DNA from: Rapana venosa | Taxonomy: Eukaryota > Mollusca > Gastropoda > Neogastropoda > Muricidae | Direction: 5' to 3' | Assembly (NCBI GenBank): GCA_028751875.1 | Contig: CM054153.1 | Location: 18,279,746-18,343,745, forward strand | DNA length: 64,000 bases | Shown: one piece after another, positions 1-18,010 of the stretch | How the letters are laid out: every line of letters starts with the position of its first letter | Numbering within the stretch: the stretch's first letter is position 1 | Translations under genes and position numbers: made by a program | Notes under the pieces: generated by a model | What the model was told of the DNA's origin: nothing | The model's database searches: none | Seen by the model: only the letters and a program-made list of their open reading frames with translations

Positions 1-539
1 TTGAATTGAAAAAATAGCTTTGAATAAACCTTTCTTTTTTTATTATTAAATGGTAAAACTTATTATGGACTCATTTACAAATAAATATACCAAAAAGTAT
101 GTTCTGTGTGTGTCTGTCTGTCTGTGTTTCTGCGAGTGTGTGTGTGTTTCTGCGAGTGTGTGTGTGTTCATGTGCATATTATGTGTCTTGTCTTCTCTGT
201 GTGTGCCTGAGACTGTGTGAGCAAGAATCTTTGTGTGTGAAATTAAAAGTGCATATTCATCATTTGGTTTTATTTTTTCGAATTGCCATATAAATCTTTG
301 CTCTTTTTTGTTTTGTTTTTGCTTTTGTATACTAATTATTTAAAAAAAAAGAAGGGTGGGAGGAGGGGGGTACTTGCAAAATGGAGTTGAGTTTGAAATT
401 ATAAGTACATACTGACTAGAGATTTGCTTGTATGAAATTCATACTTGGAAACAGAAAACTTTGTGGGTTCAGATTCTTATAATCAAAGTCTCTGAATGTA
501 TCTAGAATCAAAGTCTCTGAATGTATCTGTTGATGACAG
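1..539 (+). other. Left-edge intron of MYDGF copy 1
   Basis: This stretch precedes the first visible exon of MYDGF copy 1 and should be intron, because the 147-nt exon at 540 opens in phase 0 behind a cag acceptor. It is AT-rich, with a GT-rich patch at about 100-240 and a 21-nt sequence (tcaaagtctctgaatgtatct) present twice at about 483-528, just ahead of the acceptor. The signal-peptide exon and the 51-nt second exon expected from copy 2 are not here, so they lie left of the window. Confidence 0.7.
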
Positions 540-686
540 CAATGGCAGTTCATCTTCGAGAAGGTTCTGGATGGGAAAAAGCTGAGATGCACAGTTTCAA
601 GAGGGACAACTTCTTACCTGTTCTTCGAAAACTTTACCATGAGCATAACGGGCCCTAAGGTTCATCTTGAAGATTACGATGCAGTT
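540..686 (+). CDS. MYDGF: MYDGF copy 1, 147-nt exon
   Basis: Acceptor gacag precedes 540 and donor gtaagt follows 686. Reads QWQFIFEKVLDGKK through VHLEDYDAV, 49 residues, phase 0 at both ends. A CT-rich microsatellite begins about 40 nt inside the following intron. Confidence 0.9.
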
Positions 687-728
687 GTAAGTATGATATA
701 TTCATGATTTGGGGGCCTTTTTTCTTTA

Positions 729-761
<33 letters not shown>

Positions 762-961
762 TTTCTCTCTCTCTCTCTCTCTGTCTCTCAGTCTGTCTCT
801 GCCTCTCTCTCTCTCTCCTTGATCAGCAACCCCTTCATGTATGGACTAGTGGCCCCCTTTGTGAAATAAAATCTAAGGAGTTCTCTCTTTCCTCCCCCCC
901 CCCCCCCCACCATCCTTCGCCTTGTAAGCTTACCACAATAAAAACCATTGTCATTCTCTTT

Positions 962-1016
<55 letters not shown>

Positions 1017-2598
1017 CTTGGTTTCTTAAGTCTTTTTTTTTTTTAACCGATTTTCATTGTGGTGGTTGTGGTTATATAATAACATTTTGGTTGTTTGTGC
1101 TTCCTTATTTTTCTCACTAAAATACTAAGCAGCTCAGCAACCCCTCTTCATGTATGGGCCAATGTCCTTTTTGTGAATAAATCTTTCGAGTTCAAGTTCT
1201 CTCTCTCTCTCGTCATTGAAATGCCATACTAAACATTTCAGACAGTAAGTCTATTTCCGGTCAAACATGGTGGAACTTTTTCTTCACCATCTTGCAGATT
1301 GCATGCTGGGTATCCAACTATCCATACATCTGGCCATAGCAGGCATACTCTATGAAAAATGGATTTGTGAAATGTGTGTACAAAATGTCACGCATGTATA
1401 TTACATACTGACGTGTTCTTTCGAGCCAGAAGACCCATAGAGCCGGAGCTTATCCCGGTTTCTGTAGCGTTAAGCCAACTGATGGTTTTTCACCACCCCT
1501 GTGACAGGACGCTAGTCTGTCGCCAGATACTTCCCCAGCAGAGCTGGTACCCACTTGTACACCTGGGTGGAGTGAGGAAAATAGGAGTAAAGTGTCTTTC
1601 CCAAGGACACAACACCGAGCCGAGCGGGGATCGAACCCGCGACCTCTGGATCACGAGTTGACCGCCTAAACTACTCGACCACGGTGCCTCCACATTACAT
1701 ACTGAACCTCATGTTATTTTTTTTTTCTCATGTTAATTTTGAGCAGCTTTCATTCAGAGACTTTTGCTCCTACACAAGTTATGAACCATTTAGGTAGTGG
1801 GATAGAAAAATCATGAGTAGTGCCAGACTATAAAGGCATGTTGTTCCTGGGAGAACAGCCCAACTGTCTTGCCAAGAAAAAAATCTGCCATGATGTTAAA
1901 CACAGCACACACACACACACACACACTCTCTCACTCTCACTCTCTCTCTCTCTCTTTCTGAGGGAGAAAGAGAGGGAGAGAAAGAGAGTGCACATTAGAC
2001 AGATCTATACATACAACCTTGAAATTGTTGACAAATTAATGTGAAGTGTTTTGCTTTCATTTGTTTTTGCTTTCAAGATGTTCTGAACGTCATGTCATGG
2101 GCATATGGCCTGGTACATTAAATGTTCCGGGTTCTCTCTCTCTCTCTTTCACACACACATACATACATGCATGCAGACGTGCGTGTGTGATTTCTAAGTG
2201 GAAGTATTCTACTGGTCTGTTCAACAATGTAGCCTACCAGAGTTTATTAGATAACAATTATGTTCTTGAATTGGCTTGTTTCAATAACTGTAAAATAACG
2301 AAGTGTGACAGCATGCAACAGCCCACAACTGCTGCAAATGGAGCCAAATGGTGCAACGTTCATCACTGCAGGCTGTGTCCCTATGACCCCGGATGGGGTT
2401 ATAGGAGCAGATGATGACAGCATGTAATATGTGATGTGGTTTGCATGCATGTATTTGGGGGTTTGCATGTGTCTGTAGTCAATTCAAGTCAAGTCAAATT
2501 TTTATTTCCAGATGGTAAATTAAATAAGCAATGCATTTGCTTTTTTTCATCAAGCCATCTATTATACTGTACATTGTGTGTGTGCAAGCATTTATGTA

Positions 2599-2644
<46 letters not shown>

Positions 2645-3381
2645 CGTGCGTGCGTGTGTGTGTGTGTGTTGCAGAGCTATATAGAACAAAGGCTGAAACC
2701 TGAGGAGGTGAAAATGAATGCGAAGAAACGTATGGGTATGTAATGCTATTTCATTTCTCTTCACATTCCACATTTTGTAAGTAATGTTATCAAGAAAAAA
2801 AGTGATGTAGATGTCTAAATTACTATTCATCCCTGAAGGCAGAATACAGCCACCTTCATGGTGGACAAAAATGGTCACATATGGAAAAATCTCACCATTG
2901 GTAAACCTCAGAACTTTAGCTGAGGAATCGCCAAAAAGAAAAAAGATAATTGCTATTTGTAAGTTAAGGGAGATTTACTGATTATGAATAATAAAAGTCA
3001 ACGCAAATGACTTAAAGACTAGTTCAGTAATTGATGACTAGTGAATTGTAGAAAATTAACCTTGCCTTTTGTGTTTGTAAATTGTAGAAAATTAATGTAG
3101 CCTTTCTTTCAAAAAGACTATTTTAACTTCATTGCCATTAAATCTATATTGAAAAGTAACTCACTGTTATGTAATAGGATAAAAATAATAACAATGAATA
3201 TTTATGTAGCCCATACACCAGATTATAATAATAATAACAATCATTGTAATAAATTATGGAATTAACATAGTGCTGAATCTTGAAAAGCAGCAAATTGAAG
3301 CACTTACACTCAAGTCGTTTATGTGCATACAATCTACAAACAGGATCAAGAGATATCAGATTTACACATAATTAATTGCTT

Positions 3382-3444
<63 letters not shown>

Positions 3445-3658
3445 CTTCACTCACTCACACACACACACAGAGAGTACAAACACACACACACACACACACA
3501 GAGTACAAACAAACAAACATGCAAGATGAAATATCGTGAACTTCTGATGCGTTTGTTTGTTTGTTTCAGTACACGCTGTGGAAGGAGCGTTTCAGAAGAA
3601 GCTGGAAAGAGTCACGCTAACTGCCAGGATCGGCAAAAAGAAAAAGGAAGAACTGTAA
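540..3658 (+). CDS. MYDGF: MYDGF-like protein, copy 1 (3' part of gene)
   Basis: Last three coding exons of a myeloid-derived growth factor (UPF0556) gene: 540-686, 2675-2735 and 3570-3658, joined by GT-AG introns in phases 0 and 1, giving 98 residues and a TAA stop. In vertebrates MYDGF is a secreted/ER-Golgi beta-sandwich protein. The reading shows the family signature: QW at the start, a Cys in LRCTVS, SYLFFENFTMSITGP, then LKPEE and LERVTLTARI near the end. Exon lengths 147, 61 and 89 nt equal those of copy 2 downstream. The C-terminus is KKKKEEL, ending KEEL, a KDEL-like ER-retrieval type tail; human MYDGF ends RTEL. The second conserved Cys of copy 2 (QDC) is replaced here (DYDAV). The 5' exons lie outside the window. 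No in-frame stop or broken splice site was seen, so it looks functional. Confidence 0.9.
729..1012. repeat. CT-rich microsatellites
   Basis: Two CT runs (729-817 and 961-1012) separated by 140 bp that include an 18-base C run. They lie in a MYDGF copy 1 intron and give spurious Leu/Ser open frames. Confidence 0.9.
1400..1705 (-). mobile_element. tRNA-derived SINE, full length, with 12-bp TSD
   Basis: On the minus strand the element begins GGAGGCACCGTGGTCGAGTAG (A-box region) and has a B box GGTTCGATCCC about 50 nt later, then a body containing TGTCCTTGGGAAAGACACTT. A perfect 12-bp target-site duplication, ATTACATACTGA, flanks it (1400-1411 and 1694-1705), which marks the ends at about 1412 and 1693. 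A near-identical copy lies at 49018-49298. The preserved TSD and high identity suggest recent activity. The tRNA-like head is part of the SINE and not a tRNA gene. Confidence 0.9.
2603..2670. repeat. (GT)n(GCGT)n microsatellite against an acceptor
   Basis: About 68 bp of alternating TG with a GCGT interruption, ending a few bases before the MYDGF copy 1 acceptor at 2674. Confidence 0.9.
2675..2735 (+). CDS. MYDGF: MYDGF copy 1, 61-nt exon
   Basis: Acceptor ttgcag follows directly on a (GT)n run, and the donor is gtatgt. Reads SYIEQRLKPEEVKMNAKKRM plus one nucleotide (phase 1). It corresponds to the SDVPLKTEEFEV segment of the human protein. Confidence 0.88.
2827..2945 (+). mobile_element. 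SINE 3'-body fragment (gaagtcggaatgtggct family)
   Basis: A dispersed repeat of about 110 bp. It starts near ccctgaaggcagaat, passes through caccttcatggtgg and ends at ctcaccattggtaaacctcag with a gctgagga tail. Similar copies lie at 6941-7040, 13300-13415, 20003-20112 and 62856-62963, with reverse-oriented fragments near 3890-3950 and 63225-63265. Confidence 0.75.
3175..3325 (-). mobile_element. LINE 3'-end fragment (GCGCTATATAAATTCC type)
   Basis: AAT-rich sequence with agtgctgaatcttgaaaagcagcaaattgaagcact. It matches the 3' end of the LINE at 48700-49470 in reverse orientation, so it is a 5'-truncated copy sitting in the last MYDGF copy 1 intron. Confidence 0.55.
3383..3500. repeat. CT run followed by CA runs
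   Basis: (CT)n at 3383-3436 followed by CA tracts to 3500, about 70 bp ahead of the last MYDGF copy 1 acceptor. Confidence 0.9.
3570..3658 (+). CDS. MYDGF: MYDGF copy 1, last exon
   Basis: Acceptor tttgtttcag. Reads HAVEGAFQKKLERVTLTARI and ends KKKKEEL then TAA at 3656-3658. The length of 89 nt is the same as in copy 2. Confidence 0.9.
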
Positions 3659-5396
3659 TATCGCTGCATGGAAAAACTGTTGCATGCCAAATCTTACTTT
3701 TTGTGTATTGAAAGTTTTTTGTTAAGAGAGAAACTGTGGGCACCTTTATTTTCATAACCTTTTTTTCTGTAGCTATGTCATTTACAGTTTATGTTTCTCT
3801 CTCCATCTCTGCCTGCCTGTCTTGTTTTCTTCATTCCTGGCTGGAACTTGAGGTTCACCAGTGATGAGATTTTGCGTATATGACCGGGGGGGTGGGGGGG
3901 GGGGGGTTTCCTCTCCACCATTGAGGTAGCTGCATTCCAACTTCGGAGATTGATAACATTCAATTTTTTTCCATTCTTTTCCAAAAAGTTTTACCTCCTC
4001 TTCATTTTCATTTTCATTTTGATAGATTCCATCGTGACTGATTTATGTATGGTCTCTCCTTATGGCTGCATGGTTGTGGATAAATTTGCGATGTTGAAAT
4101 GCTTGTTCATTGTGATTTTTTTGTTGCTGTTTCTTGGTTGATGGGTTAAGTACAAAGTATTCCCCACCCACCCACCCACCCACCCAAAAAATTTGCTTGG
4201 AACGGGATAGGTAGACAGACAGACAGACAGACAGACTGACTGACTGACCCACAGACAGGCAGACTGCTAAATGGACAGGTCAACAAACAGAAAGACGAAT
4301 TAGTTTCAGTCACTAAGGAGAATAGGAAGAAAAATGTCAGCTTGTAGATGGATTGGTTAGAGATGCTTTTACCCTTTTACTAGCATACCTTATCCTGTTT
4401 ATTTGGTAAACAAAAGAATTTCTACTAAATATCTTTGATTTGGGTGAAGACATAACTTTTGGTTCTTTGCATTCCAAACTACAGATGAAATTTGTTTTTT
4501 TTCCCTTTTCCTTCTTTATCAGCAAAAAATTACTTTTCAATATTTAATTTGAAAGGGCCACCAAAAAATCAATAATTGTAGTAAATTGAAATTTTGCAGG
4601 GTAAAGAAAACTAAACAAAACAACAAGCTTTGACAATTTTGGTTTTTTGGGGTTGGCTTTTAGTTTAGATCTGGTCATGCTTTAGTGTGTTATGAGTGTG
4701 TTCAAAAAAAATATACCATCTGGTGCAAGTTTTGTATGAGAGTCTGTACTGATGAGTTTATTTGAGTAAAAGTATGTGGGAGAGTGTATGCCCATTCATC
4801 ATGTTTGTGTCTATGTGTTCATGTGTACATAGGCTAGCATAATTTAACGATGTCCACATGCTTTCCAGTCAACAGGAAAAACTTACCACTTCTCAGATAA
4901 TAGAGTTTAAGCATTATGTAGACTATCTGAGCTTTAATGGATTGAGGTGTTTTTTAATGTGTACTTTGCCCAGAATTTTTTGCTGCCACACAGGACACGT
5001 AAGCATGGATATATGCATGCTTGTTACTGTCATCATTCATAAATTTTCATCAGTGTTACCAAGAAAATTTCATGGACAAACATGGTCGTCATAGATAAAA
5101 AGTACTGCCAATACAATGCGAACATCTGACATATTTTTTGTATTCTGTATTTGTGCCATGACACAGTCTTTGTTGATGAACATCCTACAGCCCACATCTC
5201 TCGAGTCTTGTCATATTTTTGTTTGTTATGTGTGGAGACTTTCTATGCAACGTACAGAGTGACTGGAGCTGTTATGCGATCAGTGGTGCTTGTAAACATC
5301 CACCGTCACTCATCCGCTGTATTTACCTGGTGTGTTACTCCACACTATACATGGCAAATTTGTAACAATTTTCAGGCTGCATCTGCCAACAAGAAG

Positions 5397-5402
5397 AATA
5401 AA
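5397..5402 (+). terminator. Candidate poly(A) signal, MYDGF copy 1
   Basis: AATAAA about 1.7 kb after the copy 1 stop. It is the weaker candidate because it lacks an obvious GT-rich downstream element. Confidence 0.3.
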
Positions 5403-5889
5403 TCCTATCGCAAATTCCAAGACTTTGATAGAAAATGTGAATTATGTTGTGAAGAATGCATACAATACTTATCGTCTCACTTGGAACAAAAAAACTTTGT
5501 ATATATACCAGCTTTTCCTTTTAAAAAGTTTCATCATGTGAAGGTGCAATTTTCCTTTCTATGAAAAAAGAGAGAAAAAAAGCCTAAAAATAAGCAAACA
5601 CAGAACTTCATTATCAAAATCAGTTCGGCATTTTTTAAAAGCAAGACTCAAAGGGGAAAAAAATGTACGAAAAAGAGAAAGAGAAAAACTGAAGATAGGT
5701 ACTTCATTTTCCAAATCACGGTTGCATTTTTAAATGTAAAATTTACAGGGGGAAAAAAATGAAAACTGGAATAAAAAGAAAACGGATCTGTATTCCTGTT
5801 GAGGTTTGAATGTTCAGATACGATATGAAATGATGTTAAAATGTTGTGTTGAAAGTTTGACGCTTGTTTTGGTTTTTGTGATTATCTCA

Positions 5890-5895
5890 AATAAA
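5890..5895 (+). terminator. Likely poly(A) signal, MYDGF copy 1
   Basis: AATAAA followed about 25 nt later by a GT-rich then T-rich stretch (cgtgtgtatgcatcttttt). Use of this site would give a 3' UTR of about 2.2 kb. Confidence 0.5.
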
Positions 5896-6189
5896 GGATA
5901 CTCTGAGAAGAAATGACGTGTGTATGCATCTTTTTTATGTTTTATTTCTTGTTATGTGGAAAGCAAAGAAAGCTGTTGAATAAGATGTACAAGTATACAT
6001 TATGCAAACTTATTTGCTTCCATGTATGTCCATGGGTGTACATCCATACATAGGTTTCACACACACACACACACAAAATGATCATACTTTGACTTTTGTT
6101 TCTATCTATTGTACTCATCTTATTTCAATCGCCAGGAGCCTTTCTACTAGCACACCTTTTCAAGTTCTCTCTCTCGCTCTCTCTCTCTG

Positions 6190-6480
6190 ACAACCTGGGT
6201 TTGAATCCTGTTCAAGAGGATTTTTTCTCTGGAGGTAACATCAGTGCCGACTCCACTCTCCTCAAATAGTCCTTTGGATGAGACTATAAACCAGGCCTCG
6301 TGTGTCAACGCACGGAGAACATCTTGCGCACATGTTAAATCCTGTTCTGCTTTTGGTAAGAGTAGGCCATTGTGTGCCGGTGGGAACAGATTACAAAATT
6401 TACGAAACCGCATACACACGGGGACTAAATGTAAAAAAGCACATGCGTACCTATTCCATTATCCTCAATATAAAAGAATA
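6190..6480 (+). mobile_element. tRNA-derived SINE (cctcgatataaaag-tail family), head truncated
   Basis: Begins at the B-box part (cctgggtttgaatcctg) after a CT run. It carries gagactataaacc and gtaagagtaggccattgtgtgcc and ends attccattatcctcaatataaaag. The A-box half is missing. It is one of about a dozen copies in the window, and the fullest is at 53395-53735. Confidence 0.8.
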
Positions 6481-6643
6481 AATATATCTCTCTCTCTCAC
6501 ACATTCTCTCTCTCTCTTTTCTCACGCACACACACACACACACACTTTTCTCTCCCCTCCCACCTCGCTCTCTGTAACCAAACGCACATGTGTGTAACTT
6601 ATGTCAGATTTTTGCTCTACAGCAAATCTTATGATAAACTGCA

Positions 6644-6915
6644 GGGGACGGAATTACCGCATTGAGCTCATGGTCTGATGGCCTGAGTACAAGCCACCAC
6701 CACCAAGGCACCCCCTCGTTGAAATTTTCCCCCTTGAGTCAACATCAGAACCAACCCCACACCCAGAAAGTCCTTTGGGCGAGACCGTAAACCAAGACCC
6801 TTTGTGCGAAGGCACGCAGAACATCTTGCGCACATGTGCACATGTTAGAAACCTGTTCTGCCTTTTGGAAGAGTAGGTCATTGCCTGCAGGTAGGAGGAA
6901 CAGACGTTAAAAACG
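6644..6915 (+). mobile_element. Diverged SINE, same family as 6190-6480
   Basis: Begins with a degraded tRNA-like head (ggacggaattaccgc). The gagaccgtaaaccaagacc, cttgcgcacatgtg and gagtaggtcattg landmarks are in the same order as in the other copies. The terminal attatcctcgata part is missing. Confidence 0.7.
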
Positions 6916-6940
6916 CATGCACACCAGTGTCGTGCTGAAA

Positions 6941-7040
6941 CGTCATCCCTGAAGTCAGAATGTGGCTACCTTAATGGTGGGGGAAAATAGTTGCATGTAT
7001 ACCCAAAATCTCATCATTGGTGATCCTCTAGAGCTCTGAT
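6941..7040 (+). mobile_element. SINE 3'-body fragment (gaagtcggaatgtggct family)
   Basis: Carries ccctgaagtcagaatgtggc, then an accttaatggtggg block and ctcatcattggtgat. Same family as 2827-2945. Confidence 0.75.
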
Positions 7041-7459
7041 ATTATATGTTTGTCCGTCGCGTTTGACGATGACCTCCAAAACAGCAGAGGAGGCAGCTGC
7101 TGTTTCCGAAACTGGGCAGAAATTTGATTATAGTGGAGATGCCTTGGCCACAATATATCATCCACACTCACTTGGTCAAGTGGACATAAAGGCAGTCAGC
7201 GTTGGAAATGTTCTCCAAAGGCCAACCATCCCCCAGGACTGCAGCACATAAGGACTGTGCAAGTCAAGCCTCCTAGTCAGAGAGTCATAGTCGATCACTA
7301 AAGACTAAGCTGTTAAGTGGAATTCCAAAAGTGGGAAAGCCACTGCTCATACAGCCTCTCACTTTGCCGTTTCCTCCAGCATCAGTGGCTTAGAGCCTAA
7401 TCAAGTACTGTGATAAAGCCCAGGTGCTGGAGGCATGGTGAACCTCGAGAGATATAGCC

Positions 7460-7700
7460 ATGCCCAAAATGTGTACATAGCAAACAGGATCTTAGCTCCT
7501 CGTCCCATCCAGAAAACTAGCACCCACAGCAGCACTCCTCAAGGTCTAGATCTAGTGGATGGGAGGAAAAATTAATTTGTGGGAAGGGGGGGATGGAAAT
7601 GGAACCCACGAATTCTGGTTTTCCAGACGAGTCTGCTTCTCTACAATGCCAATCCTTTGCATTCTTCTTCTCTCCTTTGCTGTTTACACCGTCAGATGTG
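7460..7700 (+). mobile_element. Probable SINE remnant with tRNA-like end
   Basis: Has the landmarks ctagcacccacagcagcac and ctcaaggtctagatctagtgg shared with the copies at 14783-15125 and 61940-62085, then a tRNA-like segment (ggaacccacgaattct) in reverse. Diverged. Confidence 0.5.
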
Positions 7701-8153
7701 TTAGGGAGAAATAGTGGCAAGTCCTTTCCAGCTCCTCTCGTGGGCCGTACAGCTTAGTTTGCAGGGCCATCTCCGTGGACAACACAATCTTTCTGAGGGC
7801 GATGAATAGCTACACATCTGAAGGATGTGCTCCCATCCTTTGCATTCGAATCTACCTGCCCCCCACCATCTCCGTGTTTTTGAATGCGTAAGATGAACCT
7901 TATGTCTGTCTGCCTGGTTTTAAGTCTTTCAACACAATAACCCATGCTATTGAACTATGATCTTTATACTCGACGAGGCCAATATTATTTCTTCTCTACA
8001 GTGCCGGGGCGAACTATTGATTGTTTCGCTTTCTACACTCGGGCGTAGCTGATTGGGCCAAATCATGCTTCCGGTTCTTTCCCCTACCCTCCTCCCTCGC
8101 TAAAAGTCGTCTGCTTTGAACTATCTCCTTGGTTTTCTTCAAAGCAAAACATA

Positions 8154-16586
<8,433 letters not shown>

Positions 16587-16820
16587 GTCATACTATTATA
16601 ATTATTGTTATGTTACTGTTATACGTTGTATGCTATCGCAATGTTAAATCTTTTTCGTGTCGTTCTGTTCAGTGTTGAAGGGTAAAAATTATAGTTTTTC
16701 TACCTCGATTATTGGGTCTAGTCTTGGTTTTTGTATCTCTGTATGTTTTTTGTTTTGTTTTGTTTTTGTTCAATGTCCATTCACTACTTGGTGATAAGGA
16801 CACACCCGCATTCAAACCAA

Positions 16821-16821
<1 letters not shown>

Positions 16822-16853
<32 letters not shown>
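16822..16853. repeat. (CT)n microsatellite
   Basis: CT run of about 30 bp just left of the antisense LINE fragment. Confidence 0.9.
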
Positions 16854-16854
<1 letters not shown>

Positions 16855-16930
16855 CCTAATAATTATATGTATATTTATATTCTCACAACTATCTACAGTA
16901 GAGGTCTTACTGGGAAGAATTTTATAAACC

Positions 16931-17430
16931 TCAGCAACTGATGTATGAACTGCTAAAAGGGTCATATAAAACCTCTTGAACAGTGGAATATTTTTTATGA
17001 ATATCTATTCCTCTCCTTTTAAACAGGTCAGTTAGGATTGGGCAATCAAACAATAAATGGTGGATTGAAAGAGATTGGGAACAGCAACATGTCACATTTT
17101 TAGAATATTTGGTGTTCCATGCATTTAGTCTCATTTTATATATTAAAATTTCTACTTTCCGTGAGCAAGAAATGTTTTCAGAGTGTGTTTTCTCCATTTT
17201 AGAATGCATACAATTCATCAATTTAGCATTAATTTCATGCGAGGACAATGCGAGATTGGAACCAAACGTTTCGATGTTGCAATCCGAGGCAGCTTGTTTT
17301 GCTAAAGAATCAACCAACTCATTCCAATAGATTCCACAGTGAGAAGGGACCCAGCAGAAAGTTATTTGTATGCCTCTGTATGTGCATGTGTGTATGTATG
17401 CATGCATACATGTGTGTGTGTATGTGTGTA
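16931..17430 (-). pseudogene. LINE fragment: RNase H domain and C-terminal tail
   Basis: Minus-strand reading frame with RNase H motifs [20 protein letters not shown] and LAKQAASD, followed by a C-terminal region KMRLNAWNTKYSKNV then HHLLFDCPILTDLF. WVPSH-G-x-x-N-E and D-x-LAK are hallmarks of RNase H downstream of reverse transcriptase in I-group non-LTR elements. The 5' side is replaced by GT-rich low-complexity DNA. A related copy is at 58201-58830. It lies antisense in the 3' flank of MYDGF copy 2. Confidence 0.82.
17052..17057 (+). terminator. First AATAAA after MYDGF copy 2
   Basis: The first canonical poly(A) hexamer downstream of the copy 2 stop lies inside the antisense LINE fragment. 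Confidence 0.35.
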
Positions 17431-17553
17431 CGCATACATGTGTGTGTGCACGCACATGTGTGTGCATGTGCAAGTGTGTGCGTGTGCACGGACAAGCTTG
17501 TGCGCATGTGTACGTGTTGCAGTTGGTACAGTTGTAATTCCATTTCATCTGAC

Positions 17554-17559
17554 AATAAA
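17554..17559 (+). terminator. Likely poly(A) signal, MYDGF copy 2
   Basis: AATAAA followed within 40 nt by tgtttgttttgttgttgttt, a good GU/U-rich downstream element. It would place the antisense LINE inside the 3' UTR. Confidence 0.5.
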
Positions 17560-17689
17560 CAGTTCTTGATATTAGTCATACTGCATTATGTTTGTTTTGT
17601 TGTTGTTTTTATTCAGCAGTTCTTGTTATGTCTAGCAGACTGTTCTTTTGGGGTTGAAATCAGTAGCGTTTTTGTCATAGGCAAAGGAA

Positions 17690-18010
17690 ACAAAACCCTT
17701 CAATTCCAATCCCCACAAACTAACAAAAAATCCCTCATACCCCCCCCCCCCCCCCCAAATATGAAAAAGAGACGACAAAAAACCAACAAAACTCAAACAA
17801 ACACTTCCCCCAAAACAAAAAGAAACAAACAAAAAAAACCCACAAACAACCCCCCCCCCCCCCCCCAACACACAAAAAGCTTCACCCCCAAAAAAACCAA
17901 AGCCAACCCAAAACCAAAACAACAACAACCAAACAAAATACCCCAATGAAACAAACAAAACCCAACAAAAAATACCCCCCCCTCTCCAAAAATGAACCCA
18001 AAATAAAACC
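17690..18010. repeat. A/C-only biased tract with C(n)A(n) runs
   Basis: About 320 bp made almost wholly of A and C on the plus strand, with two C runs of about 16 each followed by A-rich DNA. Similar shorter tracts recur at 22440-22560, 43030-43150, 51545-51600 and 56865-56945. Confidence 0.85.

Larger units (their letters stand above)
687..2674 (+). other. Intron of MYDGF copy 1
   Basis: Contains CT microsatellites (729-817, 961-1012), a poly-C run (892-909), a complete tRNA-derived SINE on the minus strand (1412-1693), CA/TC/GA runs (1906-1989) and a (GT)n run ending at the acceptor. No other coding signal was seen. Confidence 0.75.
3659..8153 (+). other. 3' UTR of MYDGF copy 1 and intergenic repeats
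   Basis: No coding exon was recognised. From 3659 to about 5900 is probable 3' UTR, with a (GACA)n patch at 4207-4260. After it lie SINE pieces at 6190-6480, 6644-6915, 6941-7040 and 7460-7700. The block at 7045-7440 is not explained by any family seen elsewhere in the window. An inverted CCAAT-type motif (gattgg) and a ttccgg motif occur 80-100 nt before the copy 2 ATG and could belong to its promoter. Confidence 0.6.

Noticed and set aside
1..539. Search for exons 1 and 2 of MYDGF copy 1
   Set aside because: No signal peptide or KYxC-type exon is present in any frame, so they must lie left of the window.
1374..1661. 95-codon frame (and its near twin at 49018-49374)
   Set aside because: Both lie wholly inside the tRNA-derived SINE and are open by chance in a recent repeat.
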